Below are positions 1 through 7,249 of a stretch of 64,000 nucleotides of DNA, one piece after another. This stretch comes from Pontibacillus halophilus JSM 076056 = DSM 19796 (lineage in GTDB: Bacteria > Bacillota > Bacilli > Bacillales > BH030062): the NCBI RefSeq assembly GCF_000425205.1, contig NZ_KE384328.1:241176-305175 (forward strand), written 5' to 3'. A program made the position numbers and the translations under genes. How positions within the stretch are numbered: the first letter of the stretch is position 1; each line of letters opens with the position of its first letter. The notes under the pieces were generated by a model. That model was not told where the DNA came from and did not search any database. It saw nothing but the letters and a program-made list of their open reading frames with translations.

Positions 1-1
1 A

Positions 2-1258
2 GTTGGGATTGTTAGTGAAAACCGAGAAGCATTCGAAGAAAAGTATCCAGAGCTTACAGATGTCGATACAGACACGCCTATAGGTGGAATTGGACTTGAG
101 AAGACAATGGACCCCTTTCTGTTATCGAAAGGCTCAGAAAGGCTGTTATTCCACGTGGATGGGAATGGGGACCCTCTCTTAGGGCTAGATATTTTCTACC
201 GAGGCGATCCTGATGAATACTACCCCTTAAAGCTTAAAACGACAATCGATTCTACTTATCAGCAGAAAGCTGAAGCATTGCTCCAAGAGTATGGGATAGA
301 TAAGGGAGGGGTTGTCCTTCTTGATGTAAGGACAAGAGAAGTACTAGCCATGGCGAGTCTTCCAGCGCTCGAACGCACGAATCTGAGTGAGACTGCGACA
401 AACCATATTCTTACTCGTAATATGCCTGGTTCTGTCTTCAAAGTTGTCGTTGCAGCCGCTGCTCTTGAACATCCAAAAGTAAACACGCGACAATCGTTTA
501 ACTGCAACCTCAATAAGGATGGAGAATCAGAATCTAGCCGGCCACTCGGGGCGTTAACGTTCGAGGAAAGCTTCTATCAGAGTTGTAATTATACGTTCGC
601 TTCATTAACGAAAGACATGCTAGCTTATTCACCTACCGTATTAGAAGATTACGCAGATAAGCTTGGCTTGATGAACCCTCCTGGGTGGGTGGGGGATGTC
701 TTTAAAGAGCAAGACGTCTCTCAACTTTCTCCTAATCCAGCTGGAACAATTTGGTCAGAAGATGATCAAGAAAACGTGGGAGAAGCGATTACACAAACTG
801 CAATTGGAGGGAAAAATGTCATGTTCTCTCCGCTAAGCATTGCAAATATGATGGCAACAATTGCGGATGGAGGTACTAAGAAAGAGGTTAGGGTTGTTAC
901 AGATTTGTTGTATGAAAATAACGTCTCACTCTTTTCGTTTGATGAACATGAGGACAAGGAAAATAAACTGTCTCCGTACACGGTGAATCAATTGCAGAAG
1001 CTATTGATGGGTGTAACGGAACAGGGGACTGCACAAGCGTTAAAGGGACAATCCATTGCTGGAAAGACTGGCACTGCAAATATTAGAGGGTCTAAGGAAG
1101 AGGAGAGTATAGACAATCATTACTGGTTCGCTGGTTACTTTCCTGTAGAACAACCCGCTTATGCAATGGTTGTTGTCGATTTAAATACAAATCAAAACGG
1201 CGGACGGCATGTGGCCTTATTTGGCGATTTCGCTCAATCCATTATGGCCGGTCCATAA
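2..1258 (+). CDS. pbpI: Penicillin-binding protein, transpeptidase domain (5'-truncated, PbpI/YrrR-like)
   Basis: The reading frame is open from base 2, so the N-terminus lies outside the window. All three penicillin-binding transpeptidase motifs are visible: SxxK (SVFK, about 431-442), SxN (SCN, about 581-589) and KTGT (about 1063-1074). These define the acyl-serine active site that cross-links peptidoglycan stem peptides outside the membrane. The N-terminal anchor and dimerisation domain are mostly missing from view. A yrrS-mtnN pair follows, as it does after yrrR (pbpI, PBP4b) in B. subtilis, and this supports the subfamily. Class B PBP is certain; the exact paralogue is inferred from context. 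Confidence 0.9.
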   Translation, partial: VGIVSENREAFEEKYPELTDVDTDTPIGGIGLEKTMDPFLLSKGSERLLFHVDGNGDPLLGLDIFYRGDPDEYYPLKLKTTIDSTYQQKAEALLQEYGIDKGGVVLLDVRTREVLAMASLPALERTNLSETATNHILTRNMPGSVFKVVVAAAALEHPKVNTRQSFNCNLNKDGESESSRPLGALTFEESFYQSCNYTFASLTKDMLAYSPTVLEDYADKLGLMNPPGWVGDVFKEQDVSQLSPNPAGTIWSEDDQENVGEAITQTAIGGKNVMFSPLSIANMMATIADGGTKKEVRVVTDLLYENNVSLFSFDEHEDKENKLSPYTVNQLQKLLMGVTEQGTAQALKGQSIAGKTGTANIRGSKEEESIDNHYWFAGYFPVEQPAYAMVVVDLNTNQNGGRHVALFGDFAQSIMAGP

Positions 1259-1288
1259 TCCCTTCTAGATGTTAGAGGGGATTTTTGC
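1258..1288 (+). terminator. Rho-independent terminator after the PBP gene
   Basis: An inverted repeat (ATCCCTTCTA ... TAGAGGGGAT) overlaps the PBP stop codon and is followed by a run of T. It also overlaps the 3' end of the convergent small gene. Confidence 0.6.
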
Positions 1289-1513
1289 TGCGTAGAGGAA
1301 GAAAGAATAGTGGGGAATTAATTGCTTTAATAGAAACTGTTCTTTATTAAGTGCAATCACGAATTGGAATACAACGTTCTCTTTAACATGTAGAAACTCT
1401 TGTACGCGACCATCTAAGAAAAAGATTATGAGCGTTTCTGTCAAACGGTCATACCCAATCTGCTCAAACGACTCTAGCTTCCATAACTTACGAGAAAATG
1501 TTGTCAGTTCCAT
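1265..1513 (-). CDS. Small KTSC-domain-like protein (82 aa)
   Basis: This is a convergent 82-residue gene with a good ribosome binding site (GGGGTG about 8 bases before the ATG). The pattern IGYD, then L-I-F-F-DG, then V...F..A, then F...LI resembles the short KTSC domain often found in lysyl-tRNA-synthetase-like and stand-alone small proteins, whose function is not established. There is no signal peptide or membrane segment. It sits alone between the PBP gene and yrrS on the opposite strand. The domain call rests on pattern resemblance only. Confidence 0.55.
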   Translation of the reverse strand: MELTTFSRKLWKLESFEQIGYDRLTETLIIFFLDGRVQEFLHVKENVVFQFVIALNKEQFLLKQLIPHYSFFLYAAKIPSNI

Positions 1514-1688
1514 ATTCTAAACACCCCGTTATCATAAAAGTTTTATAATATATATTAGACAATGCATTCAAAAATTCCTTTTACCTATCAGAACTTTTTG
1601 TATTTCGACAAAAAAAGGTGTTTACGAAAAAGATATTTTGCTCATAGAATTGCCCATAGTATAATAGGGGAAAAGGGAGGAGACTGTC

Positions 1689-2345
1689 TTGCAATCAAAT
1701 CGTGTTAATCGTTATGAGAAACAACGAAAAGTTACGCAACGTACAACGATGTTTTCGATTACAGGAGCCGTGCTCTTGGTCGTGTTAATTGGAGTATTCG
1801 TCTTTAATCTAGGAGGCGAACCAGGTCAAGCAGCCAAAGAGGCAAATTCAACTTCTCAAGAGAATAAGGAAGCGACGGAAGAGTCGAAACAAGAGGAAAC
1901 GGAAAAGTCAGATGACAAGGCCTCCGATCAGCAAAGTGAAGAAGAGTCTGCCTCAACCAATGAAGAAGATTCGGTTGAGCAGGAGGAGCAAACTGGGGAA
2001 CGGATTACTCTTGAAGAAAGCAGCGATGATCCAAATGTCGTCACTGCTTATACTAAGAACTGGGAGCCTGTCGGTACAGAGCAAACAGGAGAGCATGTGA
2101 CAAAGTTTGAGAAAGGTACAGAGGAGTGGGCGGAAATGAATCTGGCCATTTCTAAAGCACTTAACTTAAATGAGGGTCAATACGTGCTGTGGTGGATTAC
2201 ACGTGGTGATGATAAACAAAGTTTTAAGGCTACGGTCTCCGATAGTGCTGAAACGGACACCTATCGTGTATATGGTTCGTGGGTAGCGAATGAGGGTTGG
2301 CAACCTACGAAAGTGGAAGTACTAAAAGAGAATGATAAAAAATAG
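1689..2345 (+). CDS. yrrS: YrrS-like DUF1510 membrane-anchored protein
   Basis: The gene starts with TTG behind a strong AAAGGGAGGAG site. The 218-residue protein has a basic N-terminus, one transmembrane segment (about 22-41), a long Glu/Ser/Lys-rich spacer (about 45-105) and a compact C-terminal domain (about 110-215) with WITRGDD and YRVYGSW-like blocks. This layout matches YrrS (DUF1510), which in B. subtilis lies between pbpI and mtnN as here. The C-terminal domain should be extracytoplasmic and may act with the neighbouring PBP in wall synthesis; that role is inferred from co-location. A short ORF in another frame inside the acidic region is a shadow. Confidence 0.85.
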   Translation: MQSNRVNRYEKQRKVTQRTTMFSITGAVLLVVLIGVFVFNLGGEPGQAAKEANSTSQENKEATEESKQEETEKSDDKASDQQSEEESASTNEEDSVEQEEQTGERITLEESSDDPNVVTAYTKNWEPVGTEQTGEHVTKFEKGTEEWAEMNLAISKALNLNEGQYVLWWITRGDDKQSFKATVSDSAETDTYRVYGSWVANEGWQPTKVEVLKENDKK

Positions 2346-2366
2346 ATGATAGGTAGGAGTTAGGAT

Positions 2367-3059
2367 ATGAGAATTGGAATTATTGGAGCGATGGACGAAG
2401 AAGTCGCACTTCTTAAATCTTGGATGGAAGTAGAGTCTGAGGAAACAATTGCTGGATGCGTATTTTATAAAGGTACGATGCATGGCAAAGAGATTGTCTT
2501 GCTAAAGTCTAACATCGGTAAGGTGAATGCCGCATTGGCGACCGCTGTTCTACACGAACGTTATCAGCCAACTCATGTCATTAATACAGGGTCTGCTGGT
2601 GGATTTGCCGAGGAGTTGTCAGTAGGTGACCTCGTCATATCTTCAGAAGTGCGTCATCATGACGTTGACGTAACGGCCTTTGACTATGAATATGGCCAAG
2701 TCCCTGGTATGCCAGCCTATTATCAACCGGATGAGGAATTAGTTGCATTGGCAGAGCAAGCTACTCGGAAACTTGATTCCATTCACTCAGTACGAGGCTT
2801 AATCGCAACAGGAGATTCATTTATGCAAGATAAAACACGTGTAGACTTCGTTCGTACAAAGTTTCCGCAGCTGCAAGCAGCCGAAATGGAAGCGGCTGCG
2901 ATTGCGCAAGTATGTGTTCAATATGAAACTCCGTTCGTCATTATTCGCTCTCTCTCGGATATCGCTGGGAAAGAGTCAAATGTATCCTTTGATCAATATC
3001 TTGAGAAGGCAGCCAAGCATGCTGCTACATTGATTAATCATATGGTAGAAGCGGTATAA
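2367..3059 (+). CDS. mtnN: 5'-methylthioadenosine/S-adenosylhomocysteine nucleosidase
   Basis: This 230-residue cytosolic enzyme removes adenine from 5'-methylthioadenosine and S-adenosylhomocysteine. It feeds methionine salvage and removes inhibitory methylation and polyamine-synthesis by-products. The N-terminal GIIGAMDEE, the central NTGSAGG block, the [10 protein letters not shown] segment that carries the ribose-binding Glu and the SDIAG motif with the catalytic Asp are all present. Length is typical of the family. It follows yrrS by 21 bases and is probably co-transcribed with it. Confidence 0.96.
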   Translation: MRIGIIGAMDEEVALLKSWMEVESEETIAGCVFYKGTMHGKEIVLLKSNIGKVNAALATAVLHERYQPTHVINTGSAGGFAEELSVGDLVISSEVRHHDVDVTAFDYEYGQVPGMPAYYQPDEELVALAEQATRKLDSIHSVRGLIATGDSFMQDKTRVDFVRTKFPQLQAAEMEAAAIAQVCVQYETPFVIIRSLSDIAGKESNVSFDQYLEKAAKHAATLINHMVEAV

Positions 3060-3125
3060 CCACTATTTACTAACTGGAGCGCCCCTTTTTCTATGTTATG
3101 ATTCTCATAGAGAGAGGGGTGTTGA

Positions 3126-3362
3126 ATGATGGATTCAAAGAAAGGGATGGAAGGAAAGATAAAAGACTATGGACGATATGTTCTCACGTTGCTGATGCTT
3201 AGTTTTTATCTATTCTTAGGATCTGTGATTACAACCTATCTACGTCCTAGTGAGTATAACGGCGTATTATTTATATTAACTATGTTTACATTAACTGCTA
3301 CAGCTTATTTTGTCTTTCGATATAAACAATTGCAATCTCTAGAGCAACAGAATCCAGAGTAG
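3126..3362 (+). CDS. yrhC: YrhC-like small membrane protein (78 aa)
   Basis: This 78-residue protein has two predicted membrane segments (about 19-38 and 46-65) joined by a short loop, with a charged cytoplasmic N-terminus. Size, topology and position downstream of mtnN fit the YrhC family; in B. subtilis yrhC follows mtnN-mccA-mccB. The mccA/mccB reverse-transsulfuration genes are absent here. No function is known for YrhC. ATG codons at 3126 and 3129 are both possible starts behind GAGAGGGGTG. Confidence 0.65.
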   Translation: MMDSKKGMEGKIKDYGRYVLTLLMLSFYLFLGSVITTYLRPSEYNGVLFILTMFTLTATAYFVFRYKQLQSLEQQNPE

Positions 3363-3393
3363 AGTGCCCTTCATGAAGGGCACTCTATTTTTA
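3360..3393 (+). terminator. Terminator between yrhC and sigK
   Basis: The near-perfect palindrome AGAGTGCCCTTC/GAAGGGCACTCT is followed by ATTTTTAT. It ends the plus-strand unit and could also serve the convergent sigK transcript. Confidence 0.75.
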
Positions 3394-3441
3394 TGTTTTA
3401 TATGGTCTAGTCTAATTGAGCTGACGTCACAGCGATAAAAT

Positions 3442-4155
3442 TCATCCATTCTTTTTTCGCTTTTCCTTTCGATAAAATTCATGGAAAATCTTCATTAGCG
3501 CGCGCTTTTCAATTCTAGATACATAACTCCTTGAAATATCAAGAGATTTAGCCAACTCTCGCTGCGTCATCTCTTCCTTTAAACCAAGTCCGTAACGCCC
3601 AATAATGACCTCTTTCTCTCTCGCATCTAGAATATTTAAGTATTCATTAATCTTCTCTACTTCCATATTGAGCTGAATTTTCTCTACGACATCCGCATTT
3701 TCAGCCTTCAACACATCAATTAAGCTAATTTCATTGCCTTCCTTATCTTGACCGATAGGGTCATGGAGAGACACGTCTTTCTTTGTTTTCTTTAAAGCTC
3801 GTAAATGCATAAGAATCTCATTCTCTATACATCGTGCAGCATAAGTAGCCAATTTAGTACCTTTGCCGGGGGAGAAGCTTTCAATTCCCTTAATTAACCC
3901 AATGGTTCCGATTGAAATTAAGTCTTCATTGTCTTCACCGGTGTTATCAAATTTCTTGACGATATGTGCCACAAGGCGAAGGTTGTGTTCAATAAGTTTA
4001 TTACGAGCCGTTTCATCTCCGTCTTTCATTTGTTGTAGACACCGTAGCTCTTCCTCTTGGTTAAGAGGCTGAGGGAATGCATGGTTCTTCACGTAAGAAA
4101 CAAAAAAAAGCGCTTCCTTCGCGACGTACAGCAATGCGGCGAGTAGACTAGACAT
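3442..4155 (-). CDS. sigK: RNA polymerase sporulation sigma factor SigK (uninterrupted)
   Basis: SigK directs late mother-cell transcription (coat, cortex maturation). The start chosen at 4155 has GGAGGTG ideally placed and gives a 237-residue protein beginning MSSLLAAL, with a hydrophobic pro-sequence of about 20 residues that would be cleaved by the SpoIVFB protease in the family. Region 2 ([40 protein letters not shown]) and the region 4 helix-turn-helix ([23 protein letters not shown]) are intact. Unlike B. subtilis 168, where a skin element splits the gene, this copy is contiguous, so no excision is needed. A longer upstream ATG exists, but it would run into the mrp terminator. Confidence 0.96.
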   Translation of the reverse strand: MSSLLAALLYVAKEALFFVSYVKNHAFPQPLNQEEELRCLQQMKDGDETARNKLIEHNLRLVAHIVKKFDNTGEDNEDLISIGTIGLIKGIESFSPGKGTKLATYAARCIENEILMHLRALKKTKKDVSLHDPIGQDKEGNEISLIDVLKAENADVVEKIQLNMEVEKINEYLNILDAREKEVIIGRYGLGLKEEMTQRELAKSLDISRSYVSRIEKRALMKIFHEFYRKEKRKKNG

Positions 4156-4244
4156 GAAAAAGCACCTCCGAGGATTGGTCATAAGCCTATGTATATTAAC
4201 CTTATGCTCAAAAAGGAGGTGTGTGTCTGTCCTGTCTATAAAAA

Positions 4245-4275
4245 AAGCACACCCTTTTAAAAGGATGTGCTTCAT
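4245..4275 (-). terminator. Terminator of the mrp operon
   Basis: The inverted repeat AAGCACATCCTTTT/AAAAGGGTGTGCTT reads on the minus strand into a T-run. It lies 4 bases beyond the mrpG stop codon. Confidence 0.85.
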
Positions 4276-4278
4276 ACA

Positions 4279-4644
4279 TTATTGTTCTGTTTGATGTTCT
4301 TTCGTGTCAGGTATTTCTCCGTTCTCGATATCATCTCGAATGCTCTTGTCCCAAAGTTTCACACCGCTACGATAGGCAGCTCTTGAAATCATGTGGCCGG
4401 CAACTGGTGTCGTCAATAAGACGAATATGATACCAAGTATGAGCTTGCCACTTACAATCCCTTGTTCAATGTACAAGTAAAGAAAAGCCCCAATCAAAAT
4501 GCCTGATACGCCTAGTGTGGCACTCTTCGTTGCAGCGTGTAAACGTGTGTACACATCAGGAAAGCGAATAATTCCGATTGATCCAGAGAGCATGATGAAT
4601 GTTCCAATCAATAGGCATACCATAATCACGATGTCCCAGAACAT
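4279..4644 (-). CDS. mrpG: Na+/H+ antiporter Mrp subunit G
   Basis: This is the small three-helix subunit of the Mrp (Mnh) cation/proton antiporter in the plasma membrane. The conserved GSIGIIRFPDVYTRLHAATKSATLG block is typical of MnhG/PhaG. The ATG at 4644 starts one base after the mrpF stop, which suggests translational coupling. A longer frame begins further upstream but would overlap mrpF. The acidic tail is cytoplasmic. It is the last gene of the operon. Confidence 0.93.
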   Translation of the reverse strand: MFWDIVIMVCLLIGTFIMLSGSIGIIRFPDVYTRLHAATKSATLGVSGILIGAFLYLYIEQGIVSGKLILGIIFVLLTTPVAGHMISRAAYRSGVKLWDKSIRDDIENGEIPDTKEHQTEQ

Positions 4645-4645
4645 C

Positions 4646-4951
4646 TCAATCCACGTCTCGATCAATGATAACACCCTTTTCCAAGAACTTCGCCACTGCA
4701 ACGGTTCCTATAAACAACAGGATTCCGATTAGAAGGATGACGTCGTTCAGTTTAGTTGTGACAATCAGTACAGCGATTAACGCCGCAAGTCCCATCAAGT
4801 TAATGCCAATCGTATCAAGTGATACAGCGCGGTCCGGGTTCGTAGGACCTTTAATGGCACGATAAAGCAAGAGGATGATGGAGATGGACGAGGCGACAAT
4901 ACAAACCATGGTGACGTTCTCGAGCATGGCCTTAGTGAATTCTGGAGTCAT
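4646..4951 (-). CDS. mrpF: Na+/H+ antiporter Mrp subunit F
   Basis: This 101-residue protein has three hydrophobic helices and the MnhF signature around KGPTNPDRAVSLDTIG. MrpF belongs to the MrpA-G hetero-oligomer and has been linked in Bacillus to cholate and Na+ efflux. The start is preceded by an excellent AAGGAGG site that overlaps the end of mrpE. Confidence 0.94.
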   Translation of the reverse strand: MTPEFTKAMLENVTMVCIVASSISIILLLYRAIKGPTNPDRAVSLDTIGINLMGLAALIAVLIVTTKLNDVILLIGILLFIGTVAVAKFLEKGVIIDRDVD

Positions 4952-4952
4952 A

Positions 4953-5435
4953 TTATCGTGTAACCTCCTTAATTGCTTTCTCGAACGTTTCTTTAATAGA
5001 GCGAATATCCTCTTCTACGTCTTCAATGTTCATTGCATGGACATAGATTGTGGAATGATCGTTCGATACTGCAATGGAAAGCGTACCTGGCGTCAGTGTA
5101 ATTAAGTTAGCCAGTAAAGTAATCTCCCAATTGCTCTTCACATCAAGTGGAACAGCAAATATTCCTGGGTCTACATCGAGCTTAGGTTTGTAGACGTATT
5201 TAAGGATTGAAATGTTTGAGAGAAGAAGCTCTTTAATAAATAGGAAAATCAGTTTAATAATGCTTACGACGCGCTTCATATAGAATTCATCCGGAATAAA
5301 GCGTCGGAGTACAAATAAGAGCAATACTCCAATGAAATACCCGACAATAAAGGAGCTAAGGCTGTAACTCTCAGTTAAGAATGTCCACATAAAGGCTATC
5401 GTAATGTTTAAGACAATTTGGAAAGTCATAGTCAT
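4953..5435 (-). CDS. mrpE: Na+/H+ antiporter Mrp subunit E
   Basis: This 160-residue MnhE family protein has N-terminal membrane helices and a C-terminal soluble part with the conserved TLTPGTLSIAV block. It is a structural and assembly subunit of the Mrp complex. The site AAAGGAG precedes the ATG at 5435; a second in-frame ATG two codons later has better spacing. It lies one base from the mrpD stop. Confidence 0.94.
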   Translation of the reverse strand: MTMTFQIVLNITIAFMWTFLTESYSLSSFIVGYFIGVLLLFVLRRFIPDEFYMKRVVSIIKLIFLFIKELLLSNISILKYVYKPKLDVDPGIFAVPLDVKSNWEITLLANLITLTPGTLSIAVSNDHSTIYVHAMNIEDVEEDIRSIKETFEKAIKEVTR

Positions 5436-5436
5436 T

Positions 5437-6918
5437 TTACTCCTTTAAAACGGATTGAATATAAGAAGACGGATTGAGTAATGAATTAGAGACATCTTCA
5501 ACTGAAGGCAGTACAAACTCTGCACCGATTCCTAGGAAGATGGAGAAGACCAATAAGAAAGCAATTGGCCCAGTAAAGCTACGGGCAGCCTTTTTGTCTG
5601 GTACAATCGTTTCGTCCTTCTCACCCCAGAAACCTTGGATGAAGATTCGAATCATAGAATATAGAATTAATAAACTTGTGACAAGCCCAACAATAATCAT
5701 GATGATTCGTTCTTCTTGTGCAGCACCTTGGAGCAGAAGAAGCTTTCCTATAAAGCCACTGAATGGTGGAATTCCGGCTAGCGTGACACTTGCGATAAGG
5801 AACAACCACCCAAGGACTGGATAGTGGTGGATGAGTCCATTCATCTTTCTCAAGTCGCTCGTACCTGCTAGATACGCAATGGCGCCTACTAATAGGAAGA
5901 GCGCCGCTTTAATGATCATGTCATGGACTAGGTAATAAACGCTACCTTCCATAGACGTCCCATTGAACAATCCAATTCCAAGTAGCATGAATCCAACAGC
6001 TGGAATGATGTTATAAGCAACAATAAGCTTCACGTTGTGTGTAGAGAGCGCTCCAATCACACCGAATAAGAGTGTGAAGGCTGCAATCCAAATAAACATC
6101 TCATGCGTTACATCTGTCTTATGGTAGAAGATGATGGAGAACGTACGCATGATGGAGTAAATTCCGACCTTTGTTAACAGTGCTCCAAATAGAGCGGATA
6201 CGACTGGGTTCGGTGCAATATAAGATTTAGGCAACCAATAGTAAAGCGGGAAAAGGGCTGCCTTTGTACCGAATACGAAGAATAGCAAGATCCCAATGGT
6301 CGTCAATACACCTTTTTGTTCTACTTCCTGGACACGTTCGGCAATCTGAGCCATGTTGACTGTTCCAACAACTGAATAAAGGAACGCAACCACTGTAACG
6401 AATAGCATGGAAGAGAATAGGTTTAATAGAACATACTTTAAGGATTCTCTTAGCTGAATCTTGCCGTTTCCAAGCACAATTAACGCATAAGAAGCCATGA
6501 GAAGCACTTCAAAGAATACAAACAGGTTGAAGAGGTCGCCAGTTAGGAACGCTCCTGAAACGCCTGTGATGAGCAAGAAGAAGAATGTGTAGAAATAGAA
6601 ACTTTCTTGCTTATTCGTTAGTGAGCGGCTTGCATAGAACACACATGCCGTCGCGATCACATTTGTCGTAAGAACTAACAGAGCGGATAAGGTATCTCCC
6701 ACTAGAATAATTCCATAGGGCGCCTTCCAACCACCGGTTTCTAGAATAATCGTTCCGTTTTGTGTGATAAACCATCCCATATACGCAGCGACACCAAGGT
6801 TTATGACGGCCATTAATCGACTAAAGATGCGGACTGCACCTATTTTGCGATGTAAGAAAGCGGCGATAATCCCCGAGATGAGTGGTATGAGAATGGGTAG
6901 TACTACTAAGTTACTCAT
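5437..6918 (-). CDS. mrpD: Na+/H+ antiporter Mrp subunit D
   Basis: This 493-residue polytopic protein is homologous to the NuoN/NuoM (ND2/ND4) proton-translocating subunits of complex I. Family blocks include FFEVLLMASYALIVLG (with the conserved membrane Glu), TKAALFPLYYWLPKSY (with the conserved Lys) and the discontinuous-helix region near LVHDMIIKAALFL. It forms one of the two antiporter-like ion channels of the Mrp complex. It overlaps mrpC by 8 bases. Confidence 0.96.
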   Translation of the reverse strand: MSNLVVLPILIPLISGIIAAFLHRKIGAVRIFSRLMAVINLGVAAYMGWFITQNGTIILETGGWKAPYGIILVGDTLSALLVLTTNVIATACVFYASRSLTNKQESFYFYTFFFLLITGVSGAFLTGDLFNLFVFFEVLLMASYALIVLGNGKIQLRESLKYVLLNLFSSMLFVTVVAFLYSVVGTVNMAQIAERVQEVEQKGVLTTIGILLFFVFGTKAALFPLYYWLPKSYIAPNPVVSALFGALLTKVGIYSIMRTFSIIFYHKTDVTHEMFIWIAAFTLLFGVIGALSTHNVKLIVAYNIIPAVGFMLLGIGLFNGTSMEGSVYYLVHDMIIKAALFLLVGAIAYLAGTSDLRKMNGLIHHYPVLGWLFLIASVTLAGIPPFSGFIGKLLLLQGAAQEERIIMIIVGLVTSLLILYSMIRIFIQGFWGEKDETIVPDKKAARSFTGPIAFLLVFSIFLGIGAEFVLPSVEDVSNSLLNPSSYIQSVLKE

Positions 6919-7249
6919 TTTCGTTACCCCTTAGTTCATCCATATTATCTGATTCATTAATTTGAGACGCTCGGTAGGCAAGTACAAGAAGTAAACTTGT
7001 CACTCCGAAGCTAATTACGATTGATGTTAAGATTAGCGCCTGTGGCAATGGGTCGGTGTATTCCTTAATCCCCTCTACAAGAATAGGGGGAGCACCAGTC
7101 TTTAATTTCCCCATGGTCAGGATGAACAAGTGCGCGCCATGAGAGATGAGCGCTGTTCCAATGATAATTCTTAACATCTGCTTTTGTAGTAGATTGTAGA
7201 TTCCAGTTGTGAATAGGATTCCAGCTAGAACAGATGTGACAATCTCCAT
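6911..7249 (-). CDS. mrpC: Na+/H+ antiporter Mrp subunit C
   Basis: This 112-residue NuoK-like subunit has three membrane helices; GTALISHGAHLFIL and PLPQALILTSIVISFG are conserved family stretches. Its ATG shares one base with the mrpA stop (TAATG), and its GGAGG lies inside the last mrpA codons, so it is coupled directly to mrpA. In the usual seven-gene order mrpB would stand between A and C; it is absent here. Confidence 0.95.
   Translation of the reverse strand: MEIVTSVLAGILFTTGIYNLLQKQMLRIIIGTALISHGAHLFILTMGKLKTGAPPILVEGIKEYTDPLPQALILTSIVISFGVTSLLLVLAYRASQINESDNMDELRGNENE

Noticed and set aside
4156..4275. Longer SigK starting at 4275
   Set aside because: The start at 4155 has an ideal RBS and matches the SigK pro-sequence; the extension crosses the mrp terminator.
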